Below are positions 1 to 11,368 of a DNA stretch of 64,000 nucleotides, piece after piece (within the stretch, counting starts at the first letter, position 1; every line of letters begins with the position of its first letter). The notes beneath the pieces were generated by a model. That model did no database searches, was not told the DNA's origin, and saw only the letters and a list, made by a program, of their open reading frames with translations. This DNA is from Boswellia sacra. Taxonomy: Eukaryota > Streptophyta > Magnoliopsida > Sapindales > Burseraceae. Position numbers and translations under genes: made by a program. The stretch lies in assembly GCA_013180625.2 (NCBI GenBank), contig SNVD02013616.1, positions 1 to 64,000 of the forward strand, written 5' to 3'.

Positions 1-538
1 GGTAAACAATTGTGGGAGAACCAATTAAATAAGAACGAAATTTGTCCAATGCAAATACTACTGCAAGTATTTCTTTTTCAGTTGTTGTGTAATTCATTTG
101 CGCATCATTTAAAGTCCTACTTGCATAGTATATGACATAAGGCTTACCTTCTTTTCTTTGCCCTAAGACAGCACCAACGGCATAGTCACTTGCATCACAC
201 ATCAATTCAAAAGGCAAGGACCAATCAGGAGATTGCATAATTGGAGCAGTTGTTAAAAGTCCAATTAGTGTATCAAAGGCGTTTTGACATTCTTGAGTCC
301 ATTCAAAGGAATTATCTTTTATTAAGAGGTTACAAAGAGGTTTAGATATAGCATTGAAATTTCTTATGAACCTCCTATAAAATCCAGCATGTCCTAAGAA
401 TGAACGGACTTCTTTGACTGTTTTTGGTGGAGGCAAATGGGAAATTAATTCCACTTTTACTTTGTCCACTTCAATTCCCTTAGAAGACACCACATGACCT
501 AAGACAATTCCCGAAGTGACCATAAAATGACATTTTTT
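1..538 (-). pseudogene. RNase H-like part of element A pol
   Basis: Continues directly from the RT. The minus-strand translation reads HVVSSKGIEVDKVKVE, then KEVRSFLGHAGFYRRFI, then FELMCDASDYAVGAVLGQR and YASRTLNDAQMNYTTTEKE. These are the RT thumb/connection and the start of the gypsy RNase H domain, including the catalytic Asp in CDASD. A stop codon at 539-541 separates it from the RT frame. The domain runs out of the window at position 1, so the rest of RNase H and the integrase are not seen. Confidence 0.8.
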
Positions 539-1140
539 CTAATTCAAAATAAGACCTTTTTCTACACACCTTTTTAGGACTTTTTCTAAGTTTTCAAGAC
601 AATTGTCAAAAGAGTTTCCAAAGACAGTTAAATCATCCATGAAAACTTCTAAACAATGCTCAACCATGTCACTGAAAATGCTTAACATGCATCTTTGAAA
701 AGTGGCTGGTGCATTACAAAGTCCAAAAGGCATTCTCCTAAATGCAAAAGTGCCAAAGGGGCACGTGAATGTGGTCTTTTCTTGGTCTTCAAGTGCAATG
801 GGGATTTGATAGTAGCCTGAGTATCCATCAAGAAAACAGTAGTAGGGGTTTCCTGCTACTCTTTCAAGAATTTGGTCAAGAAAGGGTAAGGGAAAATGGT
901 CTTTTCTAGTGACAGCATTCAATTTTCTATAATCAATGCACATCCTCCAACTAGATGAGACACGAGTTGGCAATAATTCACCCTTTTCATTTTTAACTAC
1001 TATAATGCCAGATTTTTTAGGTACTATTTGTGTAGGGCTTACCCACTTACTATCAGAAATAGGATAGATAATTCTCACATCAAGTAGTTTGAGAACTTCA
1101 ACCCTAATGACCTCTTTCATGTGTGGATTTAATCTCCTTT
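539..1140 (-). pseudogene. Ty3/gypsy reverse transcriptase (element A)
   Basis: Open for about 193 codons. Conserved RT blocks appear in order: a CIDYRKLNAVTRKDHFPLPF block, FLDGYSGYYQIP (first catalytic Asp), TFTCPFGTFAFRRMPFGLCN, and VFMDDLTVFG (the catalytic DD pair). It would copy element RNA into cDNA in the cytoplasmic particle. The catalytic residues are present, but the frame is closed at both ends relative to protease and RNase H, so the polyprotein cannot be made. It lies between the protease block and the RNase H block, as in this lineage. Confidence 0.88.
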
Positions 1141-1221
1141 GAGGTTGTTGAGATGTTTTGGCATTTTCCTCTAAATGTATTCTATGTGTGCAAATTTAAG
1201 GGTTAATGCCTTTTATATCTT

Positions 1222-2140
1222 TTAAAAGTCACCCATTGCATTTTTATATTGCCTTTTTAGCACTTCTATCAACTTACCTTGTTGCTCGCATGTGAGGGAT
1301 GAAGAAATTACCACCGGATATGTCTGATTCTCCCCAAGATATGCATATTTCAGTCCTTCAGGTAAGGGTTTCAATTCTAGCTTGGGAGCTTCATCTTCCT
1401 TGCTTTCATTCATTTGCCCCAATTCTTCAAATCCTGTTTGAAGCCTTTCCATCACCTGTGCACATCCAATAAGAGCATATATCAGAAAGATCAGACTCTA
1501 GTTCCATACTTGATTCTAATGAATTCACCACACAAGTTTCCAAATGGTTAGAAGAACTCCCATTTTGGATGTGATCTTCCACAATAGATTCAATCACATT
1601 GGCCTCATCAATTTCATCTTCTTCTTCATTTGGTTGTTTGCACATATTAAAAATATTAAGTTCCAATATCATGTTCCCAAATGATAACTTCATGACTCTA
1701 TTCCTGCAATTAATCAAAGCATTAGAAATAGCTAGAAATGAACGCCCTAAAATAACAGGAATTGAATTGCTTACTTCCACTGGTTGTGTGTCCAAGACGA
1801 TAAAATCCACTGGGTAAATGAATTTATCGACTTGACTTAACACAGTCTTCTACTATTCCTCTGGTACTTAATTGATCTATCAGCAAGCAAATGAGAGTGC
1901 GAAGTTGGTCTTTAAACTCTCCCTCAGATTGAGTATTTGAAAAACTGATTATGTAAGCACATCACAACTAGCACCAAGATCAAGTAAAGCTTGTTCAATT
2001 TTATGGTCTCCAATAACACATGAAATTGTAGGATAACCTGGATCCTTATATTTCACTGTATTATTATTTTGAAGAATAGCACTTACTTGCTCGGCTAGAA
2101 GGCCTTCTTTTTCACATTTAGTTTTCTTTTCACAGTGCAC
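1222..2140 (-). pseudogene. Aspartic protease region of element A
   Basis: Three overlapping minus-strand frames together make the protease and its linker. At 1949-2140 the protein reads GDHKIEQALLDLGASCDVLT; the DLGAS centre replaces the more common DSGA/DTGA and is usual for this lineage. At 1427-1843 follow VEVSNSIPVILGRSFLAISN and NVIESIVEDHI-like acidic linker sequence, then at 1222-1455 the segment before RT. The frame changes at about 1440 and 1850-1950, so this is a broken copy. It would normally cut the Gag-Pol polyprotein. Confidence 0.78.
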
Positions 2141-3793
2141 AAGTCTTTCAAAAACTTTGCATAAGAAGGTACCTGTTTGATCACATCAAGCAAGGGAATG
2201 TTGGCCTTTACCTGTTTGAAAATTTCAAAGATTTCAGAATTGTGAGTTGGCTTCTTTGGTGTAGCTAATGCTTGAGGAAATGGAGGCACAGATGAGGATT
2301 TGGTTTCTTCTTCGCTAGGTGTTGGGTTGGCAGCCTCTTCCTGTCCTTTAGAGATCGATTCTTCTTCTTTCCCACAAGGATTAGGAATGTGTTTTTCAAC
2401 AACCTTACCATTGCGAAGGGTCATGACTGACTTGGCTTGGTCAAAATAATGGTTATTTGAATTCCCTGCATTTGAGTTAGATTGATCTTTGGGGTTTTGC
2501 AATGTTTGAGAAGGAAAATTTCCTTTCTCTTGGATGCTACATGTAGATGCAAATTTTGCAAGAGTTTCTGACAAATTTGCTAGTGTTTGAGTAGTTTGAC
2601 TATTGAAAGTCTCTTGCTTTGTAATGAATGAATGCAATGTTTCTTCAAAGTCATTCCTAGGAGGAGGAGCATATGCATGATCATGAGAATTTTGAAAATT
2701 TTGTCGTGTTTGAAAAGGGACTTGTGAAGATTGTGCATGATTATCATTTTTCCAGCTAAAATTTGGATGATTTCTCCAACCAGGATTGTAGGTTTGTGAA
2801 TATGGATTGTGATTTGGCCTTTTGAAAGTGTTCAAGGCGTTGGCTTGCTTCATGGAGACATTCCCTAAAGGCAGGCAAAGTTGGACAATCATCAGTAGAA
2901 TGGTCATTGTCATCACAAATGTTACAGACATTTTCTTGAATAGAATTCAACTGACCACTCTTTTTCATTTCTAAAGCCTCGACTTTTCTAGCTAGGGATG
3001 CATATTTGGCTTGAAGGTCATGGTCTTCCCTAAGGTTGTAAATACCTCTATTGGATGTCGAGGTTTAGGCCTTGCTTGGTACCTCATAGGTGCCAGCAGT
3101 GTCCCAATTTTGTGCCTTTTCTGCTAAGGAATCTAGGAAGTCAAGTGCTTCCTCAGGGTCTTTTTGTTTAAATTCTCCTCTACACATTAATTCTACTAGT
3201 TGCCTATCTTGAAGTGTTAACCCTTCATAGAAGTGTGCAACTATTCTCCAAGTTTCGAAATCATGGTGAGGACAGGTATTAAGTAGTTCCTTATATCTAT
3301 CCCAACATTGGTAAAAGGTTTCCCCTTATTTCTGAGAAAAATCAGAAATTTATCTTTTTAGAGAATTTGTTCTATGGGTAGGAAAAAAATTTTTCAAAAA
3401 TTGTTGTTTCATCTCATCCCATGAACTAATGGAATTTGACCTCAAATTTTATAGCCATGTTCTAGCTTTATCTTTTAAAGAAAAAAGAAAAAGCTTTATT
3501 CTAATGGTGTTTATGCTACAATTTGGGTCAGTGTAGGAGCTACATACCTCTTCAAAGAGTTTCAAGTGGGAATATGGGTTCTCCATGTCAAGGCCAAGAA
3601 AAGTGGGTAGAAGTCGAACAAAACTTGGTTTGAAATTGAAATGGATTGAATCTGGAGGAGAAAATACACAAGATGGTGCACTAGTCCTTACCGGATTCAT
3701 GTAGTCTTCGAGGGTTCTTCGTTGGTTTTGATCATTTTGTTGCGAACGGTTGTCCCCTTCATCCGTGAATATTTCTTCATGATTGTTGGCCAT
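2095..3793 (-). pseudogene. Gag of element A
   Basis: I place the start at the ATG on 3793 (MANNHEEIFTDEGD). The N-terminal part carries the retrotransposon gag core (LPTFLGLDMENPYSHLKLFE, then LFSLKDKARTWL). Next come a long Gln/Asn-rich stretch and a CCHC zinc knuckle at about 2880-2925 (CNICDDNDHSTDDC, spacing CX2CX4HX4C), and finally a low-complexity Pro/Ser/Asn tail. Several stops (for example just after KARTWL, and after SLKR) and frame changes break it. It would form the particle shell and bind element RNA. Confidence 0.82.
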
Positions 3794-3971
3794 GTTTTTT
3801 AAGGAAGATGATGTTTTTCTAACAAGTCTACCACTAGATGTTCGTGACCAAATTTTCATGCAAGAAAGGGAGAAGAAAAGAGTGCAAAAGATGAACACAC
3901 AAAAATAAAAAAATTTAGATCTAAGATGAGAAAAGAGAACACTTACAATTTTGCACGCCAATTTTTACCTT

Positions 3972-3988
3972 CCCCAGTAACGGCGCCA
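3972..3988 (-). other. Primer binding site, tRNA-Asp type (element A)
   Basis: The minus strand reads TGGCGCCGTTACTGGGG. This matches the complement of the 3' end of plant tRNA-Asp except for changes near its inner end. It lies six bases inside the LTR end (CA at 3995-3996 on the minus strand), the normal place for a minus-strand primer site. Confidence 0.85.
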
Positions 3989-3994
3989 AAAACC

Positions 3995-5522
3995 TGACAC
4001 ATCCGAAAAAGGATTGTCTCCCAAGTATAGGAGTGTCGAAGTAATAATCCCGGTGAGACCGAGGTCGATCCACGAGGAAGAAAATTTTAGCGTTACAAAT
4101 TATAAGATAAGCAAATATGATATGAATAATTCAAAGATATGACAAGATAATATCAACAGGTATGTAAGATGGTAGGTGGTATTACCAACCATTCAAATAT
4201 AAAACAAAAAGCAAGAGGAGGTAAAACCATCCATGGAAATAGGTGGTATAACCAACTATAGTAAATTAAAGAACAATTTCATAAGGTGGTAGAACCTACC
4301 ATAGTAAATAAAATAAAAAGTTCATAAACAATAGAATAATTAAAATACAAGAGGAATTAACACAATAACAATGAAGGCTAAGGTTAGGGGATCCGCCCTT
4401 GATATTTCAAATAAGGATAATTAACCCATTTTAGTTATATGAATTATATTTGTTTCATTACCAATATTTATACCACTTCTTGTAAATGGGTTCAAGCATC
4501 CAATGTGCCAATCATCATATGTCTACAAAAAATCAAGGTTCCTAACTAGATTCGTGTCGGTAAGGAAGAACCATACATCATCTAGAAAGGATCCAAGCAT
4601 TTGATGTGCCAAGGATTGTCGACAATGGATCAAGACCTCCACTTTACGAGTGGTGTCAAGATTGATTAAGAAATTAAATATAAATCATATTGAATAAACA
4701 TTATAAGATTAAGATTATTAAGCACATATTAAGGGTTAGAGAATCCTTATTCTCATATCAAGGGTTTCACCCTTTCAACTTAGCAAAAGAGAAATTAGAA
4801 GAACATTATAATAGAAAGAAAATAAAATGTAAGAAAAAGGAAATTCATTAATAACATAAACACACAAAACACAATACAAGATCCTAGCCAAAGCCAAAAT
4901 GTTCCAGCCAAGGCCAAGATGCCCTAATGGGTCACAAGGCACCTCTATTTATAGATACATCCAGGGGCAAACTTGTCAAATTACAAGGGCATAATTGTCA
5001 AATATTAGTTGTAAATATCTTTGACAATTGGGATCATTAGGCACCGACTTTGACCATCAATGTTGACATCGAAATGTTGTGAATTTTAATCACATGTCTT
5101 CATAAAAGTTGTAGATATTTCTCTCAGCTTTCTAGAACATATTGATTTGCACAATTTGGATACGTATTTTGAGAGATACGTTCCAAATACTGAGGCCTGG
5201 TCAGACTGGGCCGAGACTACAGATGGGTTCATTTCAAGCCCAATTTTGGTCCACTAAGAGCCCGAATTTGATGATGCTTGTGAAATGAAATCTTGTAGAC
5301 AATTAAATCAGCTTTCCAAAACATTAAGAATTGCACCATTCTGATCTATAAATAGAGAGTTATGCCCATTTTACCAAACCTGTAACAAAACCAAAATTAA
5401 GAGAAATTAATTCCAAAGATGCAAATGCTACAAATATGCTTAAGTTGAGGAATTTAATGACACTATTAATGCAATATGATGAACTAAACTCTTATTAAAC
5501 ATGCATATTTAAGTGTTCATCA
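3995..5522 (-). repeat. 5' LTR of element A
   Basis: About 1.53 kb. On the minus strand it begins TGATGAACACTTAAATATGC and ends CGGATGTGTCA. It matches 6724-8098 in reverse complement along nearly its whole length: the GATCGACCTCGG block near the 3' end, the AGGGTGAAACCCTTGATATGAG block, the CTATAAATAGAGGTGCCTTG block (likely the TATA region) and the 5' terminal block. It borders the primer site, which defines it as the 5' LTR of the minus-strand element. Confidence 0.85.
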
Positions 5523-6109
5523 TTTCATTTGGTTGGGGGGGAAAGATAGTAGACATAAGTGTGTCTTGAATTTTCTTTTTCTTGCAAAAAAAAAAAGCGA
5601 GTTAGTAATTAGATTCAGAGTGCGGTGTAAGGAGTTCAAATCCTCTTGAGACGCATTCTGGATCAGGAATGGCAGAGTAAAGAGGGCCAGTTTGAACTCT
5701 TGAAACCCATTCTAACCAATTTGTCATTTTGTTTTTTTTTCTTTTTTGCATTTTCGAAGACTTATTTTAACTAACTTGATATTATTTAGTTTTGATTTTT
5801 GAATTTTATAACAAGAATATCTTATTCATTTCACTTTGAATTATTCAAATCTATGAACTCTCACAACCTTATAATTCAATAAACTTTGTGCTTATGTACT
5901 CGTTAAGCAAGTATTCATGAATCTTTCTTCACACACACACATACCTTGATGCATAATTGTGGGTGGCGAAATGAAATGTTGTAATATTTGAATTCTTTTG
6001 TTTTGTTTAGGATAACAACATGAGGAAGGGGAAAGTTCAAAAAAAAATGATGAAAGCAAAAAAAAAAAAAAAGAGCAATTGTGGATAAGTTTGGTCTCGT
6101 AGCCTCCTT

Positions 6110-6372
6110 AATCCGAGCAATTAAGCCCGATGGGTGCCTTAACACCTAATACCCTAAGACCAACTGGTTTGGGAGCTATTGGTCCAAAGCTCGTTACATG
6201 GATTAAGGAGCAAGCTTAATGGGATTGAACATTGCACTATCCACAAGTTTCTAAGCAAAAATAAAGCATCAGCAACCCGAGTCGTTAAGCTCGTAGTGGT
6301 GTCTTAACACCTAATGCCCTAAGGCCAACTGGTCTAGGAGTCATTAGCCTAAGGCTCACTACATGGGTTAAA
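6110..6372 (+). repeat. Diverged direct repeat, about 165-bp period
   Basis: Two similar blocks share TTAACACCTAAT (6139 and 6304), then CCCTAAG(A/G)CCAACTGGT and, further on, CTC(G/A)(T/C)TACATGG(A/G)TTAA. They sit in the 3' untranslated part of element B. No open frame uses them. The function is unknown; they could be structural sequence near the 3' end of the element RNA. Confidence 0.7.
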
Positions 6373-6723
6373 GATGCATTCTTTCAAAAAAAAAAAAAAA
6401 AGAAGAAGAAGAAAACAAAAAAAAAAAGATGAATGAATGCCCCCTGCCTAAAGTTGTTAGCCTTAACAAATATTATAACCGATATGGCTTCTTTCTAATA
6501 AGCCCCATAGTCATGTGTTGACTGAGCATAAAAAGAAGGTTTGTTAATATCTTGACTGAAGGGTACATGAGTCATTAAAAAAAAAATTGGTTGAGAATTT
6601 GTTTATTTGGATAAAATCAAGGAGAGTACAATAATGACCACCTTGGATGTAAAATTCTATAAATCACTTCTAAATAATAACGCTTTAATTGCTAGGGACT
6701 AGCAATAAGCTAGTTGGGGGGTG

Positions 6724-8098
6724 TGATAAACACTTAAATATGCATGTTTAATAAGAGTTTAGTTCATCATATTGCATTAATAGTGTCATTAAATTCCTCA
6801 ACTTAAGCATATTTGTAGTCTTTGCATCTTTGAAATTAATTTCTCTTAATTTTGGTTTTGTTTAGGTTTGGTAAAATAGGCATAACTTTCTATTTATAGA
6901 TCAGAATGGTACAAATCTTAATGTTTTGAAAAGCTGATTAAATTATCTACAAGATTGTATTTCACAAGCATCATCAAATTCGGGCTCTTAGTGGACCAAA
7001 AATGGGCTTGAAGTGAACCCATCTACAGTTTCGGCCCAGCCTGACCATGCCTCAGTATTTTGACCATATCTCTCAAAATACGTATCCAAATTATGAATCA
7101 AGATGTTCTAGAAAGCTGAGAGAAATATCTACGACTTTCATGAAGACATGTGATTAAAATTCTCAACAATTCAATGTCAAAATTGGTGGTCAAAGTCGGT
7201 TCACCTAATTACCCCAATTGTCAAAGTGGGTGCATCTAATATTTGACAATTATTCCTTTTAATTTGACAAGTTTGCCCCTGAATGTATCTATAAATAGAG
7301 GTGCCTTGTGACCCATTAGGGCATCTTGGCCTTGGCTGGGATCTCTTGTTATTGTGATTTTCTCTCTTGTGTTTTAATGTTATTAATGAATTTTCTTTTT
7401 CTTGCAATTTGTTTTCTTTCTTTTATAATGTCTTGCTAAATTATCTCTTGCTAAGGTGAAAGGGTGAAACCCTTGATATGAGAATAAGGATTTTCTAACC
7501 CTTTGACATGTGCTTAATAATCATAATCTTGTGTTGTTTATTTTATATGATTTATATTTATTTTCTTAATCAATCTTGACACCACTCGTAAAGTGGAGGT
7601 CTTAATCCATTGTAGACAATTCTTGACACATCAAATGCTTGGATCCTTTCTAGATGTCGTATGGTTCTTCCTTACCGACACAAGTTTAGGAACCTTGATT
7701 TGTTGTAGACATATGGTGATTGGCACATTAGATGCTTGAACCCATTTACAACAAGTGGTATAAATATTGGTAACGAAACAAATATAATTCGTAAAACTAA
7801 AATGGGCTACTTATCCTTATTTGATATATCAAAGGTGGATCCCCTAACCTTAGCTTTCATTATTATTGTGTTGATTTCTCTTGTATTTTAATTATTCTCA
7901 TTTATTGTTTATGAACTTTCTCTTTACTCATATTTGTTGATATTATCTTGCCATCTCTTTGAATCATCTATATCATATTTGCTTAGCTTATAATTTGTAG
8001 CGCTAAAATCTCCTTCCTCGTGGATCGACCTCGGTCTCATCGGGTTTATTACTTCGACACTCCTGTACTTGGGAGACAATCTTTTTTCGGATGTGTCA
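6724..8098 (+). repeat. 3' LTR of element B
   Basis: About 1.38 kb, beginning TGATAAACACTTAAATATGC and ending CGGATGTGTCA. It is preceded directly by a G-rich polypurine tract, which sets its identity as a 3' LTR. It is the same family as the LTR of element A but in the opposite orientation, and somewhat shorter. The CTATAAATAGAGGTGCCTTG block is at about 7291-7310. Confidence 0.85.
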
Positions 8099-9058
8099 GT
8101 CAGCAATATTGGACATTGCCTCTCATTATCATTTCTGCTTTCCCTGTAGTTGGTTTCAGTGTATTTCCTCTCATCATCAATTCTTCACTACCAAACCTCT
8201 CTTTGTTGGGTACTTCCTCTTTCAACATCTCTAACAGGAATTCCAATAGCATCCAAATCAAGTTTTCCCCATATATTGTTAAGATTTATAAGGACCCTCC
8301 TCTCATTCTTCAACCGATGATAGAGTCTATCAGCTCGTCCAAGTACACTCTCCTCAAGAAATGGTAGGCCTAACTGGTCAGCAACTTCTCCTAAGATCCA
8401 AGTTTTGAGTTACACCAACCATGACCACTTAATTAAATAACTTGTTTTTCTCAACTTCTAGAGCCACTATTTTGACCAGTGTGGTTTTGCCCACACCAGA
8501 CATCCTGTACACCCCTATCATGTTGATATCGGCATCAGCTAGTGCCTTCATAATATCCTGCAAAATTGGCATCCTTGAATCAAAGGCCTTATTGCCTCTG
8601 GCATATATAGATTTTGTCCTTCTTAGAATAGGGCAAGAGGTAAAACTACTCAAGTTTCCTTTTCCCAAGAGATCAGAAGTTTGCTTTGCCGCTTTCACTG
8701 CTACCTTGCTGAGCTTGCAATGGTCAAACAAATTAGGATACAACCCTTTGAAACAACGCTTCTTTGCTTTATCTTCACATTCCACGATATCATTTACTAC
8801 CTGCTCAATGAACTCATCCACACTGTCCGGCCATTATTTAACACAATCATAAACCTCTTCCCTCTATCTTTCAGCATGTTTAATGGGTTCTTCCACAATT
8901 CTTCTTTTATCTTTCAGGTTCTCAACTTGTTTCTTCAATCCTTCAACATAGATTTGGTGCTTGAATGCATATGTTAACTTCCGTCCAATGGAATCAAAAA
9001 ATATCTTCGCAACTTTAGATGCAACGCTAGATACAACAGCATCACCTTCTTCAACCAT
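8099..9058 (-). pseudogene. CC-NB-LRR resistance gene, N-terminal pseudogene (At4g27190-like)
   Basis: The start at 9058 gives MVEEGDAVVSSVASKVAKIF, the usual opening of this non-TIR family. A coiled-coil region with KKQVENLKDKRRIVEE follows, then VDEFIEQVVNDIVECEDKAK, RCFKGLYPNLFDHCKLSK, the linker FDSRMPILQDIMKALAD and the P-loop VYRMSGVGKTTLVK. The kinase-2 region is VLINLNNIW, followed by GKLDLDAIGIP. In-frame stops interrupt it at 8864-8866 (TAG), 8834-8836 (TAA) and just after NKLFN (TAA), plus a frameshift before the LGEVADQLGLPF block. Walker A has R and S where the family has G and G, and kinase-2 has NN where the family has DD. The gene stops at 8098 where element B begins. The intact family acts as an intracellular immune receptor. 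Confidence 0.9.
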
Positions 9059-10102
9059 TGTCTATTTCTTCTGGTTTTTTTAAATCTTTTCTTTTTATTA
9101 TTTTTTTATGGTTTAACAATGAAAAATGAATGATAGAATGATAATTTTAACAAAGTAAAACGCATATAACAATTAAATGATTTTCAAACCAAAAAACGAT
9201 CTTAACAAAAACTTGAGAAAAAGAAAATTACAGCAAACGAACAATGGTGTCCTAGAAAGGTCTGAAGAATACAAAATGATTTTTTTTTTGTTTTGTTGGA
9301 AGCAGAGCAAAACTAAGATGACTAACAAACCATTGAAAAAAAATTAGAAGGAATTGGAGAGAGATGACAACAGAAAAAATGTTATAGCAAAGAAAAGCTA
9401 ATCAAGTTGGGTTTTGTAAATTCAAAAATGAAAAGAAAACAAACCGAAAACTTAACGGCAAAACCTTGTGACGAAAGAAAATGTACAACAATAATTGACT
9501 ACTATAATAAGAGAAACATTGTTGTAGAATGGAAATGCAAAGAAAAACTTTTGAATGATTGAGCTACTAAGAGAAAGGTTTGGAGTAAGTGCACCTCTCT
9601 AGCTTCCTCTGCCACAACTATTAAACGCTCAAAATTTCTCCTTCTTGGCCCAGACCAATGACCATTCATGCATTAGATTGCTGCTTCTAGCTGAAAACTT
9701 AAGAGCTATTAACAATGGATAGCAAAAGCATATAAGCAAGGCCATGGAAGCTCAAGTTGAAAAGTTTACTTGAAATACACGTGAATCACGATCCTCAGTT
9801 GTCAGCTCCCTCATTGGTCATGATTCATGCCATGATTTATGTCTTACTACAATGACTGATTGAAGTCTTATTGGTCTAGTAAATGCCATTTCCATTTACT
9901 GGGGTCCAAAATTATGAAAGTATACTTAAAAAATAATGATGCACTAAAAAATTTTAGATGCTATGACCAGAATCCAATAAAGAGATAATTTTTTTCTTTT
10001 ATTGTCAGATATCAAGACCAATATGCGAACATGTCCCAAAATGTCAAGCATAAAAATTCGGCAGCAAAAAAATGTTATTGGTTTATCAAATATGATCATG
10101 AC
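9059..10102. other. Upstream spacer of the NB-LRR pseudogene
   Basis: AT-rich, no convincing coding frame, tRNA or element end. It would hold the promoter of the pseudogene at 9058, but I cannot point to a clear TATA box or start site. Confidence 0.5.
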
Positions 10103-10110
10103 ATTTCAAT

Positions 10111-11360
10111 TAGAGGTGTTTAAAAAAATCCGACTCTATCCGACCCGATCGGGTTTAGCCGGGTTGATCGGGTTTTGATCGGGTTGATCGGGTTTTGATC
10201 GGGTCTTCTCTTTTCTAAACTCGAAATCAGGTACAAATTGTCAAACCCGACAAGTATCAGGTTAAGATTGGGTTCAAATATAAAACCCGATTTATAACCC
10301 GACCCGATATTAAATTAAAAAAATAAATAAAATTGCCACATGTCAATGTCTTATTTGCAGGATGTACAATTATATCGTACACTTAGCTACACTAGATCAT
10401 TTAGTATATATTTAACTTCTAACTTCTTAAGAAGCCCTAGCCGCCATTCTTTCTTCAACCCTTTACCCAGCCTCTCTCATCCCTTTTCACCTCACTCCTC
10501 TCTTCATCTTCTTTCCTTTCCATGGCTCAATCACTCCACTAGCCCACTGATCACCAGCCACTCGTCCACCTAGACTTTGTCATCAACCTGATGCATCAAC
10601 AACAGCTTGACTGCCAATGATAATGAGAGCAAGAGCGACAACGGTGACAGCAACAACATCTAGTAGAAATTTATTTCAAATTATATTTTTTATTTTGCTG
10701 ACTTGGGATTGTAGTTTTCTTACTAAATTCTCATTCAGCTTTGAATTTGTATGGCATGTAACAAACACAAGGCTTGGGCCTACCATATATGGTTTCGTAA
10801 CATTTAAATGCTAGACTTAGTTTTTTTTTTTTTCTCTCTCTGAATAAGGAACGTGTCTAAGAAACTAGACTTAAACTTCATGGAGTTATAAAGTTAATAA
10901 AAAGCTATTAATTTGAAGAATTTCCAATTCGATTGGAATTAATCCATACAATTCAATTTTCAATTTTACTGAATCATTTTAAATACTTGCTTGTTATAAA
11001 AAAAAAGCAAAAAAAAAAAAGGTTATGTATCTTACATTTTACAGTGTTCTTTTATTTTTTCTTTGCTCTGAAAATGTTTTCCTCCCATGTGTTTGCTATA
11101 CTTAGTTAAAAATTCTCAAATGGTTGGTTTTTATGATTTTTATGCGAAGACATGGTGAGTGCAAAAGGAAAAAAAAAAAAAAGAGCTTCTGTAAAAACCC
11201 ATCAAACCCGATCAACCCGATCCGACTCGAGGCTAACGGGTTGAGATCGGGTTAGTATGTTTAAAAACCCGATGTTGGGGTATAAATGTAAAACCGATGA
11301 GATGTCGGGTTAAATTGGATTTGTTAAAACCCGACTCGACCCGACCCGTGAACATCCCTA
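10111..11360. mobile_element. Non-autonomous hAT-type element (1.25 kb)
   Basis: The left end TAGAGGTGTTTAAAA and the right end (inverted) TAGGGATGTTCACGGGTC are related inverted termini. They are flanked by 8-bp near-identical duplications, ATTTCAAT (10103-10110) and ATTTCTAT (11361-11368), the hAT signature. Subterminal zones are packed with GATCGGGTT and its complement AACCCGATC. No transposase is encoded. The middle (about 10370-10620) contains AAGCCCTAGCCGCC followed by a pyrimidine-rich stretch, which resembles a plant gene leader and may be captured host sequence. Confidence 0.75.
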
Positions 11361-11368
11361 ATTTCTAT

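Larger units (their letters stand above)
1..5522 (-). mobile_element. Athila-like Ty3/gypsy retrotransposon, 5' part (element A)
   Basis: On the minus strand the order is 5' LTR (3995-5522), tRNA-Asp primer site, gag, aspartic protease, reverse transcriptase and the start of RNase H; the window edge cuts the rest. RT wording such as FLDGYSGYYQIPIA and MPFGLCNAPATFQRCM, a DLGAS-type protease centre and a TGGCGCCGTT primer site are typical of the Athila lineage. Several in-frame stops show that it is dead. The outer edge of its LTR touches sequence that looks like the 3' untranslated part of element B, so A probably inserted into B. The other target duplication lies outside the window, so this could not be checked. 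Confidence 0.85.
5523..8098 (+). mobile_element. 3' end of a second Athila-like element (element B)
   Basis: Plus-strand orientation. Positions 5523-6710 are non-coding, A-rich and T-rich, and look like the 3' untranslated internal part. A polypurine-type tract (AGCTAGTTGGGGGG, 6708-6721) leads into a 3' LTR at 6724-8098. The 5' part is missing, or lies outside the window if element A inserted into B. Its right end lands inside the NB-LRR pseudogene at 8098/8099, so B truncates that gene. The long A-runs at 6057-6074 and 6386-6427 are typical of this untranslated zone. Confidence 0.75.

Noticed and set aside
5590..5680. tRNA-like T-arm words (GGAGTTCAAATCC)
   Set aside because: No acceptor stem or anticodon arm can be paired around it; probably chance or an old SINE trace.
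10340..10573. 77-aa plus-strand frame inside the hAT-type element
   Set aside because: Ser/Pro/His-rich chance translation of a pyrimidine-rich stretch; no domain, and it lies inside a non-autonomous element.
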